From Porticoccus sp. (lineage in GTDB: Bacteria > Pseudomonadota > Gammaproteobacteria > Pseudomonadales > Porticoccaceae), in assembly GCA_023263825.1 (NCBI GenBank), contig JALQUJ010000079.1, forward strand, positions 1 through 14,945: a stretch of DNA of 14,945 nt. Reading direction: 5' to 3'. The position numbers and the translations under genes were made by a program. A model generated the notes under the pieces. That model saw nothing but the letters and a program-made list of their open reading frames with translations. It made no database searches and had not been told where the DNA came from. This document shows, in pieces, positions 7,354 through 14,322 of this stretch. The stretch's first letter is position 1, and the number at the start of each line of letters is the position of its first letter.

Positions 7354-8760
7354 ATGCATATTCATATTTTAGGTGTCTGTGGCACGTTCATGGGTTCTTT
7401 AGCCCAATTGGCTAAAACCTCAGGGCACCACGTTTCCGGTTGTGATACCAATGTTTACCCTCCCATGAGTACACAGCTTGAGAAAGCCGGTATTGAGTTA
7501 ATCGAGGGATATGACCCTAAGCAATTTAGTCCGATACCGGATTTGGTCGTCATTGGAAATGCATTGTCGCGGGGCAACCCCGCGGTGGAATATGTATTGG
7601 ATAATCGGATTCCTTATACCTCTGGCCCGCAATGGCTGTGTGATTATTTTTTGAAAGAGAAATGGGTGCTGGCAGTGGCGGGTACCCATGGTAAAACCAC
7701 GACTTCCAGTATGTTGGCGTGGATTTTGGAATATGCCGGGATGAAACCTGGATTTCTGATTGGCGGAGTACCCAATAATTTTGATGTTTCAGCACGCTTG
7801 GGAGATTCTCCTTTCTTTGTGGTTGAGGCAGATGAATACGACAGCGCTTTTTTCGATAAGCGATCCAAGTTTGTTCATTACCGTCCCCGCACGGCTATTC
7901 TGAATAATCTGGAATTTGATCACGCTGATATTTTTGCTGATCTCAATGCGATTCAAACCCAATTTCATCATTTTGTTAGAACCATACCCAGTAAAGGTTT
8001 AGTGGTTACACCTTCCGATGATGAAAATATCCAAAATGTTTTGGATCGGGGGTGTTGGTCAGAGTTGCAATCGATGGGGACGCCTTTTAAGGGAAAAGAG
8101 TGTAAGGGAAAAGGGAGCGATTGGGAGCTGTCGCTAACTGAGGCGGATGGATCTGTGTTTTCAGTGAGCCTTCAAGGCAAGAGGCAAGGGAGTGTTCGCT
8201 GGGGGCAGACTGGTGTACACAATGCAGCCAATGGTTTAGCTGCAATCGCGGCAGCTCGGCATGTTGGAGTAAAGCCAGCAGTTGCTTGTGAAGCATTATG
8301 CCAATTTAAGGGCGTAAAACGCCGAATGGAAAAGTTGGCTACTATTAATGGCATCTCGGTTTACGATGATTTTGCCCACCATCCTACAGCGATTGCGACA
8401 ACGATGGAGGGTGTTAGAAATAAGGTGGGCAGTGAAAAGGTTATTGCGGTGATCGAACCCCGTTCGAATACGATGAAACTAGGTATTCATAAAAGTGAGT
8501 TGGCAGAATCTACGAAATTAGCTGACCAGGTCTTTTGGTATCAGCCGGATAATATCGATTGGTCATTGGCTGAAGTTGTTAGTGGTGGTGCAGTACCTGC
8601 TAAAGTTGTGGATGATATAGATACGCTAATAAAACATACCCTGAAAGCAGCTGATGGACTAACGCATATTGTTGTCATGAGTAACGGTGGTTTTTCCGGC
8701 TTTCATGGCAAGTTGATAACAGCCCTGGAAAAAAGACATAGCCTGGAAGAAAAGACATAG
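7354..8760 (+). CDS. mpl: UDP-N-acetylmuramate:tripeptide ligase
   Basis: This 468-residue Mur-ligase-family enzyme of peptidoglycan recycling joins recovered L-Ala-gamma-D-Glu-meso-DAP to UDP-MurNAc in the cytoplasm. The start MHIHILGVCGTFMGSLAQLA is typical of Mpl. The ATP P-loop GTHGKTTT lies at 110-117, the Mur-ligase EADEYDSAFFDKRSKF block at 158-173, and the C-terminal ligand-binding part includes YDDFAHHPTAI and EPRSNTMKLG. Length is normal. No Shine-Dalgarno is visible before the ATG; the stop of the putative microprotein is 3 bases upstream, so initiation may be coupled. ubiX follows at once. Confidence 0.96.
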   Translation: MHIHILGVCGTFMGSLAQLAKTSGHHVSGCDTNVYPPMSTQLEKAGIELIEGYDPKQFSPIPDLVVIGNALSRGNPAVEYVLDNRIPYTSGPQWLCDYFLKEKWVLAVAGTHGKTTTSSMLAWILEYAGMKPGFLIGGVPNNFDVSARLGDSPFFVVEADEYDSAFFDKRSKFVHYRPRTAILNNLEFDHADIFADLNAIQTQFHHFVRTIPSKGLVVTPSDDENIQNVLDRGCWSELQSMGTPFKGKECKGKGSDWELSLTEADGSVFSVSLQGKRQGSVRWGQTGVHNAANGLAAIAAARHVGVKPAVACEALCQFKGVKRRMEKLATINGISVYDDFAHHPTAIATTMEGVRNKVGSEKVIAVIEPRSNTMKLGIHKSELAESTKLADQVFWYQPDNIDWSLAEVVSGGAVPAKVVDDIDTLIKHTLKAADGLTHIVVMSNGGFSGFHGKLITALEKRHSLEEKT

Positions 8761-8781
8761 AGAGTGGGGAGAAGAGAGCCA

Positions 8782-9411
8782 GTGTCAGAATATAATCGTT
8801 CCGTTACATTAGCCATGACCGGAGCCTCTGGCGCCCAATATGGTCTGAGGTTGCTCGATTGCCTGGTACAGGCAAACTGTCAGGTACAGTTTTTGATCTC
8901 TGATGCTGCACGAGTGGTTGTTGAGACAGAAACAGAATTGGACTTGCCTAATGATGAAGCGAATAGCGATGCAACAAACCTTGAAGAATTTCTTACCTTA
9001 AATTTTGATGCTGACCCCGGGCAAATTGTGGTGAATACCTCTAGGGATTGGTTTTCTTCAGTGGCTTCAGGCTCTGCTTCACCAGCTTCGATGGTAATTT
9101 GTCCAGCCAGTGGTGGAACACTGTCTGCCATTGCTTGTGGTGCCAGTAATAATTTAATTGAGCGTGCAGCAGATGTGGCAATAAAAGAAAAACGCCAGTT
9201 AATTGTAGTGCCCCGTGAAACACCGCTATCGGAAATTCATTTAGAAAATATGCTTAAGCTGGCTCGGTTAGGAGTAACGGTAATGCCGGCGATGCCTGGC
9301 TTTTATCAGGACCCACAGACTATTGATGACTTGGTGGATTTTGTCGTAGCTCGGATACTCGATCACTTGGGTATTAAGCAAACACTGCTTCCCCGTTGGG
9401 GGCATGAGTAG
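8782..9411 (+). CDS. ubiX: Flavin prenyltransferase UbiX
   Basis: UbiX links dimethylallyl phosphate to FMN, making the prenyl-FMN cofactor of the UbiD decarboxylase in ubiquinone synthesis. The N-terminal LAMTGASGAQYGLRLLD carries the FMN phosphate loop. The middle region has VICPASGGTLSAIACGASNN, and the C-terminal part has VVPRETPLSEIHLENMLKL and MPAMPGFY, all hallmark UbiX motifs. I prefer the GTG at 8782 (209 residues): a purine-rich GGGGAGAAGAGAG stretch lies just upstream, and the family starts near here. An in-frame GTG at 8764 would add six residues but places that stretch inside the gene. It starts 21 bases after mpl and is probably in the same operon. Confidence 0.94.
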   Translation: MSEYNRSVTLAMTGASGAQYGLRLLDCLVQANCQVQFLISDAARVVVETETELDLPNDEANSDATNLEEFLTLNFDADPGQIVVNTSRDWFSSVASGSASPASMVICPASGGTLSAIACGASNNLIERAADVAIKEKRQLIVVPRETPLSEIHLENMLKLARLGVTVMPAMPGFYQDPQTIDDLVDFVVARILDHLGIKQTLLPRWGHE

Positions 9412-10056
9412 GGTAAGGTTGCAAATAACAAAGAATTGCTGGTATTGCTGATTCTGATCCTTGCTGTAATGGTTTGCTCTTGGATTAACCCCTATGATCG
9501 CCCTACTTGGTGGTTGGAGACGATCCCTGTCATTATTACTCTGCCACTTCTGTTTTATACCCGAGAGAGTTTTCCTTAAACTCGTATCAGTTATTACCTG
9601 ATTTGTGTGCATTCGATTATTTTGGTGGTGGGTGCCCATTACACCTATGCAAGAGTGCCTTTAGGTTTCTGGATACAGGACTGGTTTGAATTTTCCCGTA
9701 ACCATTATGATCGTATTGGGCATCTGGCACAGGGATTTATTCCTGCCATTCTGGCCCGGGACATTTTTTGGCGTAAGCAGGTACTAAATTTGGTGAATAT
9801 AAGCACTGGAAAGCGTTGGTTATTTTTTCTAACGACCTGCTTTTGTCTGGCCTTCAGTGCCTTTTATGAGTTGCTAGAGTGGTGGACTGCTGTTATTGGT
9901 GGGGATGGTTCTGTTGAATTCCTCGGTACCCAGGGTGATGTTTGGGATGCGCAATGGGACATGATGTTGGCATTAATAGGAGCGATTCTGGCGCAGTTGT
10001 TGCTGGGCAAGGTGCATGATCGTCAAATGGTAAAGGTAACTGAGTTTTCCCATTAG
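9404..10056 (+). pseudogene. Broken YjdF/DUF2238-type membrane protein gene
   Basis: One reading frame encodes a recognisable DUF2238 membrane protein, but it is interrupted. From about 9421 it reads a hydrophobic helix, then SWINPYDRPTWWLET, another helix and YTRESFP, where it meets TAA at 9577-9579. The same frame continues TRISYYLICVHSIILVVGAH, then HYTYARVPLG, NHYDRIGHLAQGF, FYELLEWW and GTQGDVWDAQWDM to the stop at 10054-10056, all family-typical. A Leu codon (TTA) changed to TAA would explain the lesion. The front lacks a start as well: the likely ATG at 9404, overlapping the ubiX stop as ATGAGTAG, is in another frame and stops at 9449-9451. Reinitiation at GTG 9607 could yield a 149-residue fragment lacking the first helices. 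The function of the family is unknown. Confidence 0.8.
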
Positions 10057-10077
10057 TTCTGGCTTTAAAAAGTGATA

Positions 10078-10108
10078 GCTCTGGTTTTAAATAAGAGCGT
10101 TTATTTTT
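10078..10108 (+). terminator. Weak hairpin plus T-rich tail between convergent genes
   Basis: gctct (10078-10082) can pair with agagc (10094-10098) around an AT-rich loop, followed by gtttattttt. It sits between the convergent DUF2238-type gene and the MBL hydrolase gene, where a plus-strand terminator would be useful. The stem is only 5 bp and the tail runs into the end of the MBL gene, so support is weak. Confidence 0.25.
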
Positions 10109-11168
10109 GCTGATACCAATTCACACCGTTCTCATCTTTTGTCATTGTGATCATTTTTCTTTCCATTAAGCAGTTCAAGTGTGCGTAACTTTCACCAGCC
10201 GCAAATACCAACGTTGAATGTGAAATTTTAGATTTAAAAATTAGAGAGAAAAGATCGACTACTCTTTTGGGTGTTTTGCAATTTGTATAAATGGTTTGAA
10301 GATCTTTTTCATGATCATCAATTAGTTTATTTAAACGTTGTTTTGCCCCTCGAAAAGGTAAGCCGTGGGAGGGTAGTACCAATGTGTTTTCTGGCAAGAG
10401 TGTTTGGAGTTTTTTACAAGAGGCTATCCAGTCTTCGAGGGGATTATTGCTTGGCTCTATGGGCCAAACACTCACATTAGACGATATGGTAGGAAGTAAT
10501 TGGTCGCCGGATATAAACAGTTCAAGTTCTGGGCACCATAGGCATGCATGTTCGGGTGAATGCCCTTCACCCATAACGATTTGCCATTGGTGGCCATTAA
10601 CAGTGAATGTGTCACCGCACTGTAGTCTGTGATAGCTGTTTGGCATGCCTCGGATCATGCTGCCAAAAGCGCCAAACTTTGATCGATAATAGTTTAACTG
10701 TTCTTCGTCAAACCCTGCAGCTTGATAAAATTTAACTGCAACATCTGGTGCTTCCCGATTACTGTCTTCCAGAAGTATTCGACAGTACATATATTCACTG
10801 CGAGATATCCAAAGCTCGGTTTCTGGAAAAGGTACTTTACTGCTGCTGTGCCTTGAATTACCTCGACGGCATAACCAGGCGGCAAGCCCAATATGGTCTG
10901 GATGCATATGGGTAGCGATTAGACGTTTAATGGGTTTGAGTACAGTTATTTTTTTATACAACCTTTCCCAGATGTCGGTTGTTTCATCAGTAGCTAACCC
11001 TGTATCCACCACAGTCCATCCATCATCTTCTTCCAGCAGCCACAAGTTTATGTGATCAAGTTTGAAGGGAAGAGGCATACGCAGCCAGTAAACACCCTTA
11101 GCTACTTTAATGGGCTCCCCAACATTTGGTGGCTCGGCGTAGGGGTACTGTGGCTTTGATGTCTTCAT
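10101..11168 (-). CDS. MBL-fold metallo-hydrolase
   Basis: This metallo-beta-lactamase-fold hydrolase has 355 residues from the ATG at 11166-11168. The zinc motif THMHPDH lies at about residues 86-92, with further metal ligands expected at GEGHSPEH (His about 203), ISGDQLLP (Asp about 222) and LPSHGLPF (His about 268). The N-terminal PYAEPPNVGEPI and GVYWLRMPLPFKLDHINLWL match the start of a common proteobacterial MBL family related to glyoxalase II-like proteins; the substrate is unknown. The frame stays open to a GTG at 11244-11246, which would add 26 residues and overlap the esterase gene. That extension is low-complexity and has no ribosome site, so I prefer the ATG, although it too lacks a clear Shine-Dalgarno. 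It is probably co-transcribed with the esterase upstream. Confidence 0.87.
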   Translation of the reverse strand: MKTSKPQYPYAEPPNVGEPIKVAKGVYWLRMPLPFKLDHINLWLLEEDDGWTVVDTGLATDETTDIWERLYKKITVLKPIKRLIATHMHPDHIGLAAWLCRRGNSRHSSSKVPFPETELWISRSEYMYCRILLEDSNREAPDVAVKFYQAAGFDEEQLNYYRSKFGAFGSMIRGMPNSYHRLQCGDTFTVNGHQWQIVMGEGHSPEHACLWCPELELFISGDQLLPTISSNVSVWPIEPSNNPLEDWIASCKKLQTLLPENTLVLPSHGLPFRGAKQRLNKLIDDHEKDLQTIYTNCKTPKRVVDLFSLIFKSKISHSTLVFAAGESYAHLNCLMERKMITMTKDENGVNWYQQK

Positions 11169-11218
11169 AGTTTTAGGGTTTTCCGTTAGCTCAGAGCTTT
11201 TTATTGGTTCAGGACTGC

Positions 11219-11881
11219 CTATTCGCTCAAGGCTGTTTGTATCCACTCAGAGATAGCATTTATTTCTTCCAGGCAGACAGCATGTTCCATGGAGAAAGTT
11301 TGATAACCGGGCTTGAAGCCTAAAGCAGTTAAAAACTTGACGCTATTTTTCCCATGAATCTCGGGAACGACTTGGTCATGGGTACCATGAAAAATTTGGA
11401 TAGGTAGTGTTTTATTGGCTGGAGCTAGGTCGATGGAATCAAAGGTGGCGAAATAGGTTGATAGGGCTAACAATCCTGCCAGTGGTTTGGGGTAGGTTAG
11501 GGCTGCATGAAAACCTACTGCGCCGCCTTGGGAAAAACCAGCAACAATAATTCTTTCGCTTGCTATTCCCCGTTCTATTTCTCGATCTATAAATGCTTGT
11601 ATAGCCTGGGCGGATTGAACAAGTTGTTCTTTATCCACTTTGCGTTCAATGGACATTTCTAGAATGTCGTACCAGGCTGGCATGATATAACCGCCATTAA
11701 TGGTGACGGGTATTTCTGGCGCATGGGGAAAAATGAACCTGACAGCCATACTCTCAGGCAAATTTAATTCTGGCACGATGGGTTCGAAATCATGACCATT
11801 AGCCCCTAACCCATGTAGCCAAATAATGGATGCATTGGCTGTTGTTGCTGGTTCAATTTCAATATGTGGCAGTAGATCCAT
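11219..11881 (-). CDS. Alpha/beta-hydrolase, carboxylesterase/phospholipase family (EstB-like)
   Basis: This 220-residue cytoplasmic serine hydrolase is of the carboxylesterase/lysophospholipase type. It has the oxyanion-hole segment IWLHGLGANGHDFEP (19-33), the nucleophile elbow GFSQGG with Ser117, the acid Asp169 in HGTHDQVVP, and His200 in SMEHAV. The triad and length match EstB-like esterases that act on short-chain esters and perhaps acyl-proteins or lysolipids; the natural substrate is not evident. The ATG at 11879-11881 has GAGAA about 8 bases upstream. The MBL hydrolase gene follows after 50 bases, or overlaps if its longer start is used. Confidence 0.9.
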   Translation of the reverse strand: MDLLPHIEIEPATTANASIIWLHGLGANGHDFEPIVPELNLPESMAVRFIFPHAPEIPVTINGGYIMPAWYDILEMSIERKVDKEQLVQSAQAIQAFIDREIERGIASERIIVAGFSQGGAVGFHAALTYPKPLAGLLALSTYFATFDSIDLAPANKTLPIQIFHGTHDQVVPEIHGKNSVKFLTALGFKPGYQTFSMEHAVCLEEINAISEWIQTALSE

Positions 11882-11928
11882 TGATAGTGTTCTCAGGATG
11901 TTATTGATATCTGTAGGTAAGTAAAGCC

Positions 11929-11993
11929 ATTATAAACGGCTGTTGTTACAGAAACGTCTTATTTTGTATGCCCTTTTAGCATTAAAATATAAA
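11929..11993. promoter_or_regulatory. Candidate divergent promoters between the esterase and GST genes
   Basis: On the plus strand, TTGTAT (11964-11969) and TATAAA (11988-11993) are separated by 18 bases and point at the GST-like gene. On the minus strand a perfect TATAAT (complement of 11929-11934) lies about 50 bases before the esterase start, but no good -35 box is seen at the usual distance. This is judged by eye only. Confidence 0.3.
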
Positions 11994-12040
11994 CTTAGTA
12001 TTAAATCTAAAACTTCTAATACACCTGACTATATTTGATT

Positions 12041-12658
12041 ATGTTGCCGATTCTTTATTCGTTTCGCCGTTGCCCTTATGCCATCCGTGCACGAATGGCA
12101 CTCCACTATGCAGGTGTTCAGGTCGAGATGCGTGAAGTGTTGTTGAAAGACAAGCCACCATCTATGTTGGCTGCATCATCTAAAGGCACTGTGCCGGTAT
12201 TAATTTTTCCTGATGGTCAAGTTTTGGATGAAAGCTATGATGTTATGCGCTGGGCATTAGAACAGAGTGACCCTGAGCATTGGTGGGTTGATGAATTAAA
12301 AACGGAAGTTGAACAGCTTATTCAATGGAATGATGGAGAATTTAAGAGCCACTTGGATCACTATAAATATTTTGAGCGTTTTCCAGAGCACCCTATGGAA
12401 TATTATCGATCCCAGGCTGAGGAATTTTTAATGGCCCTGGAACAAAGGCTGTCTATTGAAAAATATTTATTGGGTAAAACTATCAGTGTAGCTGATGTGG
12501 CTATTTTCCCTTTTATTCGGCAATTCGCCTTTACAGATAAAAATTGGTTTGATTTGTCGCCCTATTCGAACTTACAAAGTTGGCTTACAAATTTTTTGGA
12601 TTCAGATTTGTTTGTATCTGTGATGACAAAACATCCTGTTTGGTCTGAACCGTTATAG
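12041..12658 (+). CDS. Glutathione S-transferase-like protein
   Basis: This 205-residue protein has the two-domain GST layout. The N-terminal thioredoxin fold opens LYSFRRCPYAIRARMALHYA (Cys11 in a CPYA motif) and carries the glutathione-binding KGTVPVLI (48-55) and DES (63-65). An all-helical C-terminal domain follows, with the ISVADVAIFPFIRQF helix-cap motif (148-162). The CPYAIRAR start resembles glutaredoxin-2- or omega/beta-like members, where a cysteine does thiol chemistry; the substrate is unknown. I chose the ATG at 12041. A TTG two codons earlier is in frame, and neither start has an obvious Shine-Dalgarno. It is a single gene divergent from the esterase. Confidence 0.88.
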   Translation: MLPILYSFRRCPYAIRARMALHYAGVQVEMREVLLKDKPPSMLAASSKGTVPVLIFPDGQVLDESYDVMRWALEQSDPEHWWVDELKTEVEQLIQWNDGEFKSHLDHYKYFERFPEHPMEYYRSQAEEFLMALEQRLSIEKYLLGKTISVADVAIFPFIRQFAFTDKNWFDLSPYSNLQSWLTNFLDSDLFVSVMTKHPVWSEPL

Positions 12659-12673
12659 GTTAGAACCTATAAG

Positions 12674-13269
12674 TTACTCTGGTTTGTCTGTGGGAGTGTC
12701 CGGGGAATATTTTATTGATTGTTTGTTCTCTAATAACAGACCCCATAAAGGGCTATAAGGGTGTATATGTTTGGTGAGCCGACCGTTTTGTACTAATGAT
12801 TTTTCTTCGTTGTGCCACTGAAAAATCCCACCCTTTAAATTGTAAACTTCATGTGCCCCTTCCTTGATAAGTAATGGCTGTAATCGAGAGGCCAGAGCTG
12901 ATGATCGTCCCCCTACGGAACAATAGAAAACGAGATTTTTTCCTTTTAGTTGATTAGAAAATTTTTCAATAAATTTTATGCTATCAATGTCGGGTTTGAT
13001 TCGAATGGCATTCTTTATATGGCTGACATCAAATTCTTGTTTTTCTCTTACATCAAAGATGATGGTGTTATGGTTTAATTTTAAGAGATCACCTGTCTTA
13101 ATATGTTTGATATTTTGGTGCTTTTTTCGATGTCGGCTTGAATGGACTGGAAACTGAAATCCAGGGTTAAAGCTGTATTTGGAACTAGTATCGCCATAAT
13201 GGCAAAAATGAATGACAGTTTGGAGGCTAGGTTTTTATCTGAAGACGGTAGCTTGATGATGCACTCCAT
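12674..13269 (-). pseudogene. Secreted rhodanese-domain protein split by a -1 frameshift
   Basis: An ATG at 13267-13269 opens 62 codons with a signal-peptide-like core (SKLSFIFAIMAILVPNTALT) and then FQSIQADIEKS, stopping at TAA 13081-13083. In the -1 frame, the rest of a rhodanese runs without interruption to TAA at 12674-12676: NIKHIKTGDLL, IIFDVREKQEFDVSHI, the active-site loop YCSVGGRSS with the catalytic Cys, NLKGGIFQWH, and the tail HPYSPLWGLLL typical of one single-domain family. The frames meet at a run of six A on the coding strand (complement of 13122-13127). Joining them there gives DIEKKHQNIKHI, as expected for an intact protein. A lost A in the run is the simplest cause. Slippage at the run could still give some product. 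The family transfers sulfane sulfur; this one would act outside the cytoplasm. Confidence 0.8.
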
Positions 13270-13280
13270 TTTTTGGCTGT

Positions 13281-13419
13281 TGTCATTGCCATAGTGATTT
13301 TCTGGGAAAATTGGTCATATTAACTATGATGTTTTTGCCATAGAGTTGGACCAATTCCCCAGAAATAAGTTTTCCTCTTTTATTCCTCTGCTACATGGTA
13401 GTCATGTTCGGCAATGACA
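13281..13419. repeat. Imperfect inverted repeats between the rhodanese and panB genes
   Basis: Two inverted pairs occupy the gap. The first is tgtcattgcc (13281-13290) against ggcaatgaca (13410-13419), a perfect 10-bp pair. The second is ttctgggaaaattggtc (13300-13316) against gaccaattccccagaa (13349-13364), pairing with one bulge over a 32-base loop. TTGCCATAG also occurs twice in direct orientation (about 13286-13294 and 13335-13343). The pairs do not share a centre. They may form mRNA structure after panB or be remnants of a small element. Confidence 0.4.
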
Positions 13420-13483
13420 TCGCCTAATTTAGAACCTTTAACAATTTAGTTAGAGCTAATGTTGTGGCTTATTTCGTGAGTTT

Positions 13484-14278
13484 TTATGATTTAAAGCCAT
13501 GCTCTGCAGCAGGAAAAGCACCGGAACGAACCTCCTTGGCGTAAGCGGCTAAAGCGGCTTCTATATCATCAGCATCGGTTAAAAAATTCTTTGAAAACTT
13601 TGGTTGGCGTGGTGATAGGCCCAATATATCGTAAATGACCAGGACTTGAGCATCAGTATTTGGTCCTGCACCTATGCCTATAACAGGAATATTTAATTCA
13701 TCAGTAATTTTGCTGGCAAGTGGTGTAGGGACACATTCTAAAACAAGCAAGTCGACGCCTGCCTGTTCCAGTAAATGGGCATCTTGAAGCATTTGTTCTG
13801 CTGCTTCTTTGGTGCGCCCCTGAACTTTGTAACCACCAAATTTATTAACAGACTGGGGGGTTAATCCTAAATGGCCACAGACAGGGATTCCTCGCTCGCT
13901 GAGCATAAGAACTGATTCTTCCAGCCATGCACCGCCCTCCAGCTTCACCATATGTGCACCGGCTTGCACAAGGTGTGCAGCATTTGCCATGGTTTGCTCT
14001 TCAGTGGCATAAGACATAAAGGGTAGGTCTGCAATGACTAATGATTTACTGTTGCCTCGGCAAACAGCTTGGATGTGGTAAACCATGTCGTCCATATCTA
14101 CAGTAACAGTGCTGCCGTGACCTTGAATGACATTCCCGAGTGAATCACCGACTAGAACAACTTCAATTTCGGCGAGTTCAACCAGTCGTGAGAAGGAGGC
14201 ATCATAAGCAGTAATGACAGGAAATTTTTTTCCTTCCTGTTTTAGTGCGTTCAAAGTATTAATGGTTACCGTTTGCAT
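13484..14278 (-). CDS. panB: 3-methyl-2-oxobutanoate hydroxymethyltransferase
   Basis: PanB makes ketopantoate from 2-ketoisovalerate and methylene-tetrahydrofolate, the first committed step to pantothenate and coenzyme A. The protein has 264 residues, the normal length. Metal and catalytic residues fall at the standard positions: Asp45 in LVGDSLG, Asp84 in VIADLPF, Glu114 in VKLEGG and Glu181 in VLECVP. GHLGLTPQ (135-142) and the VIGIGAG segment (199-205) are also family marks. AGGA lies about 9 bases before the ATG at 14276-14278. The deoxynucleoside kinase gene ends 44 bases upstream in the same direction, so the pair is probably one transcript. No panC follows. Confidence 0.97.
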   Translation of the reverse strand: MQTVTINTLNALKQEGKKFPVITAYDASFSRLVELAEIEVVLVGDSLGNVIQGHGSTVTVDMDDMVYHIQAVCRGNSKSLVIADLPFMSYATEEQTMANAAHLVQAGAHMVKLEGGAWLEESVLMLSERGIPVCGHLGLTPQSVNKFGGYKVQGRTKEAAEQMLQDAHLLEQAGVDLLVLECVPTPLASKITDELNIPVIGIGAGPNTDAQVLVIYDILGLSPRQPKFSKNFLTDADDIEAALAAYAKEVRSGAFPAAEHGFKS

Positions 14279-14322
14279 GATGGGTATCCTGTTCGTGCTG
14301 GTTAGAATTAAGTTGGAGTACT

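Noticed and set aside
8764..8781. Upstream GTG start for ubiX at 8764
   Set aside because: It would place the purine-rich ribosome-site sequence inside the gene and add residues (GRREP) not expected in UbiX; the GTG at 8782 has better spacing.
10058..10091. Short direct repeat tctggctttaaa / tctggttttaaa between convergent genes
   Set aside because: It is only 12 bases with one mismatch in AT-rich DNA, with no further copies or flanking structure.
11169..11246. 26-residue N-terminal extension of the MBL hydrolase from GTG 11244
   Set aside because: It overlaps the esterase end, has no ribosome site, and is low-complexity; the family start resembles the ATG at 11166-11168. It is not fully excluded.
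13081..13269. Independent 62-residue secreted peptide instead of a split rhodanese
   Set aside because: Its end leads directly into the rhodanese frame after a one-base shift, and the joined sequence gives a coherent protein, so a frameshift explains it better.
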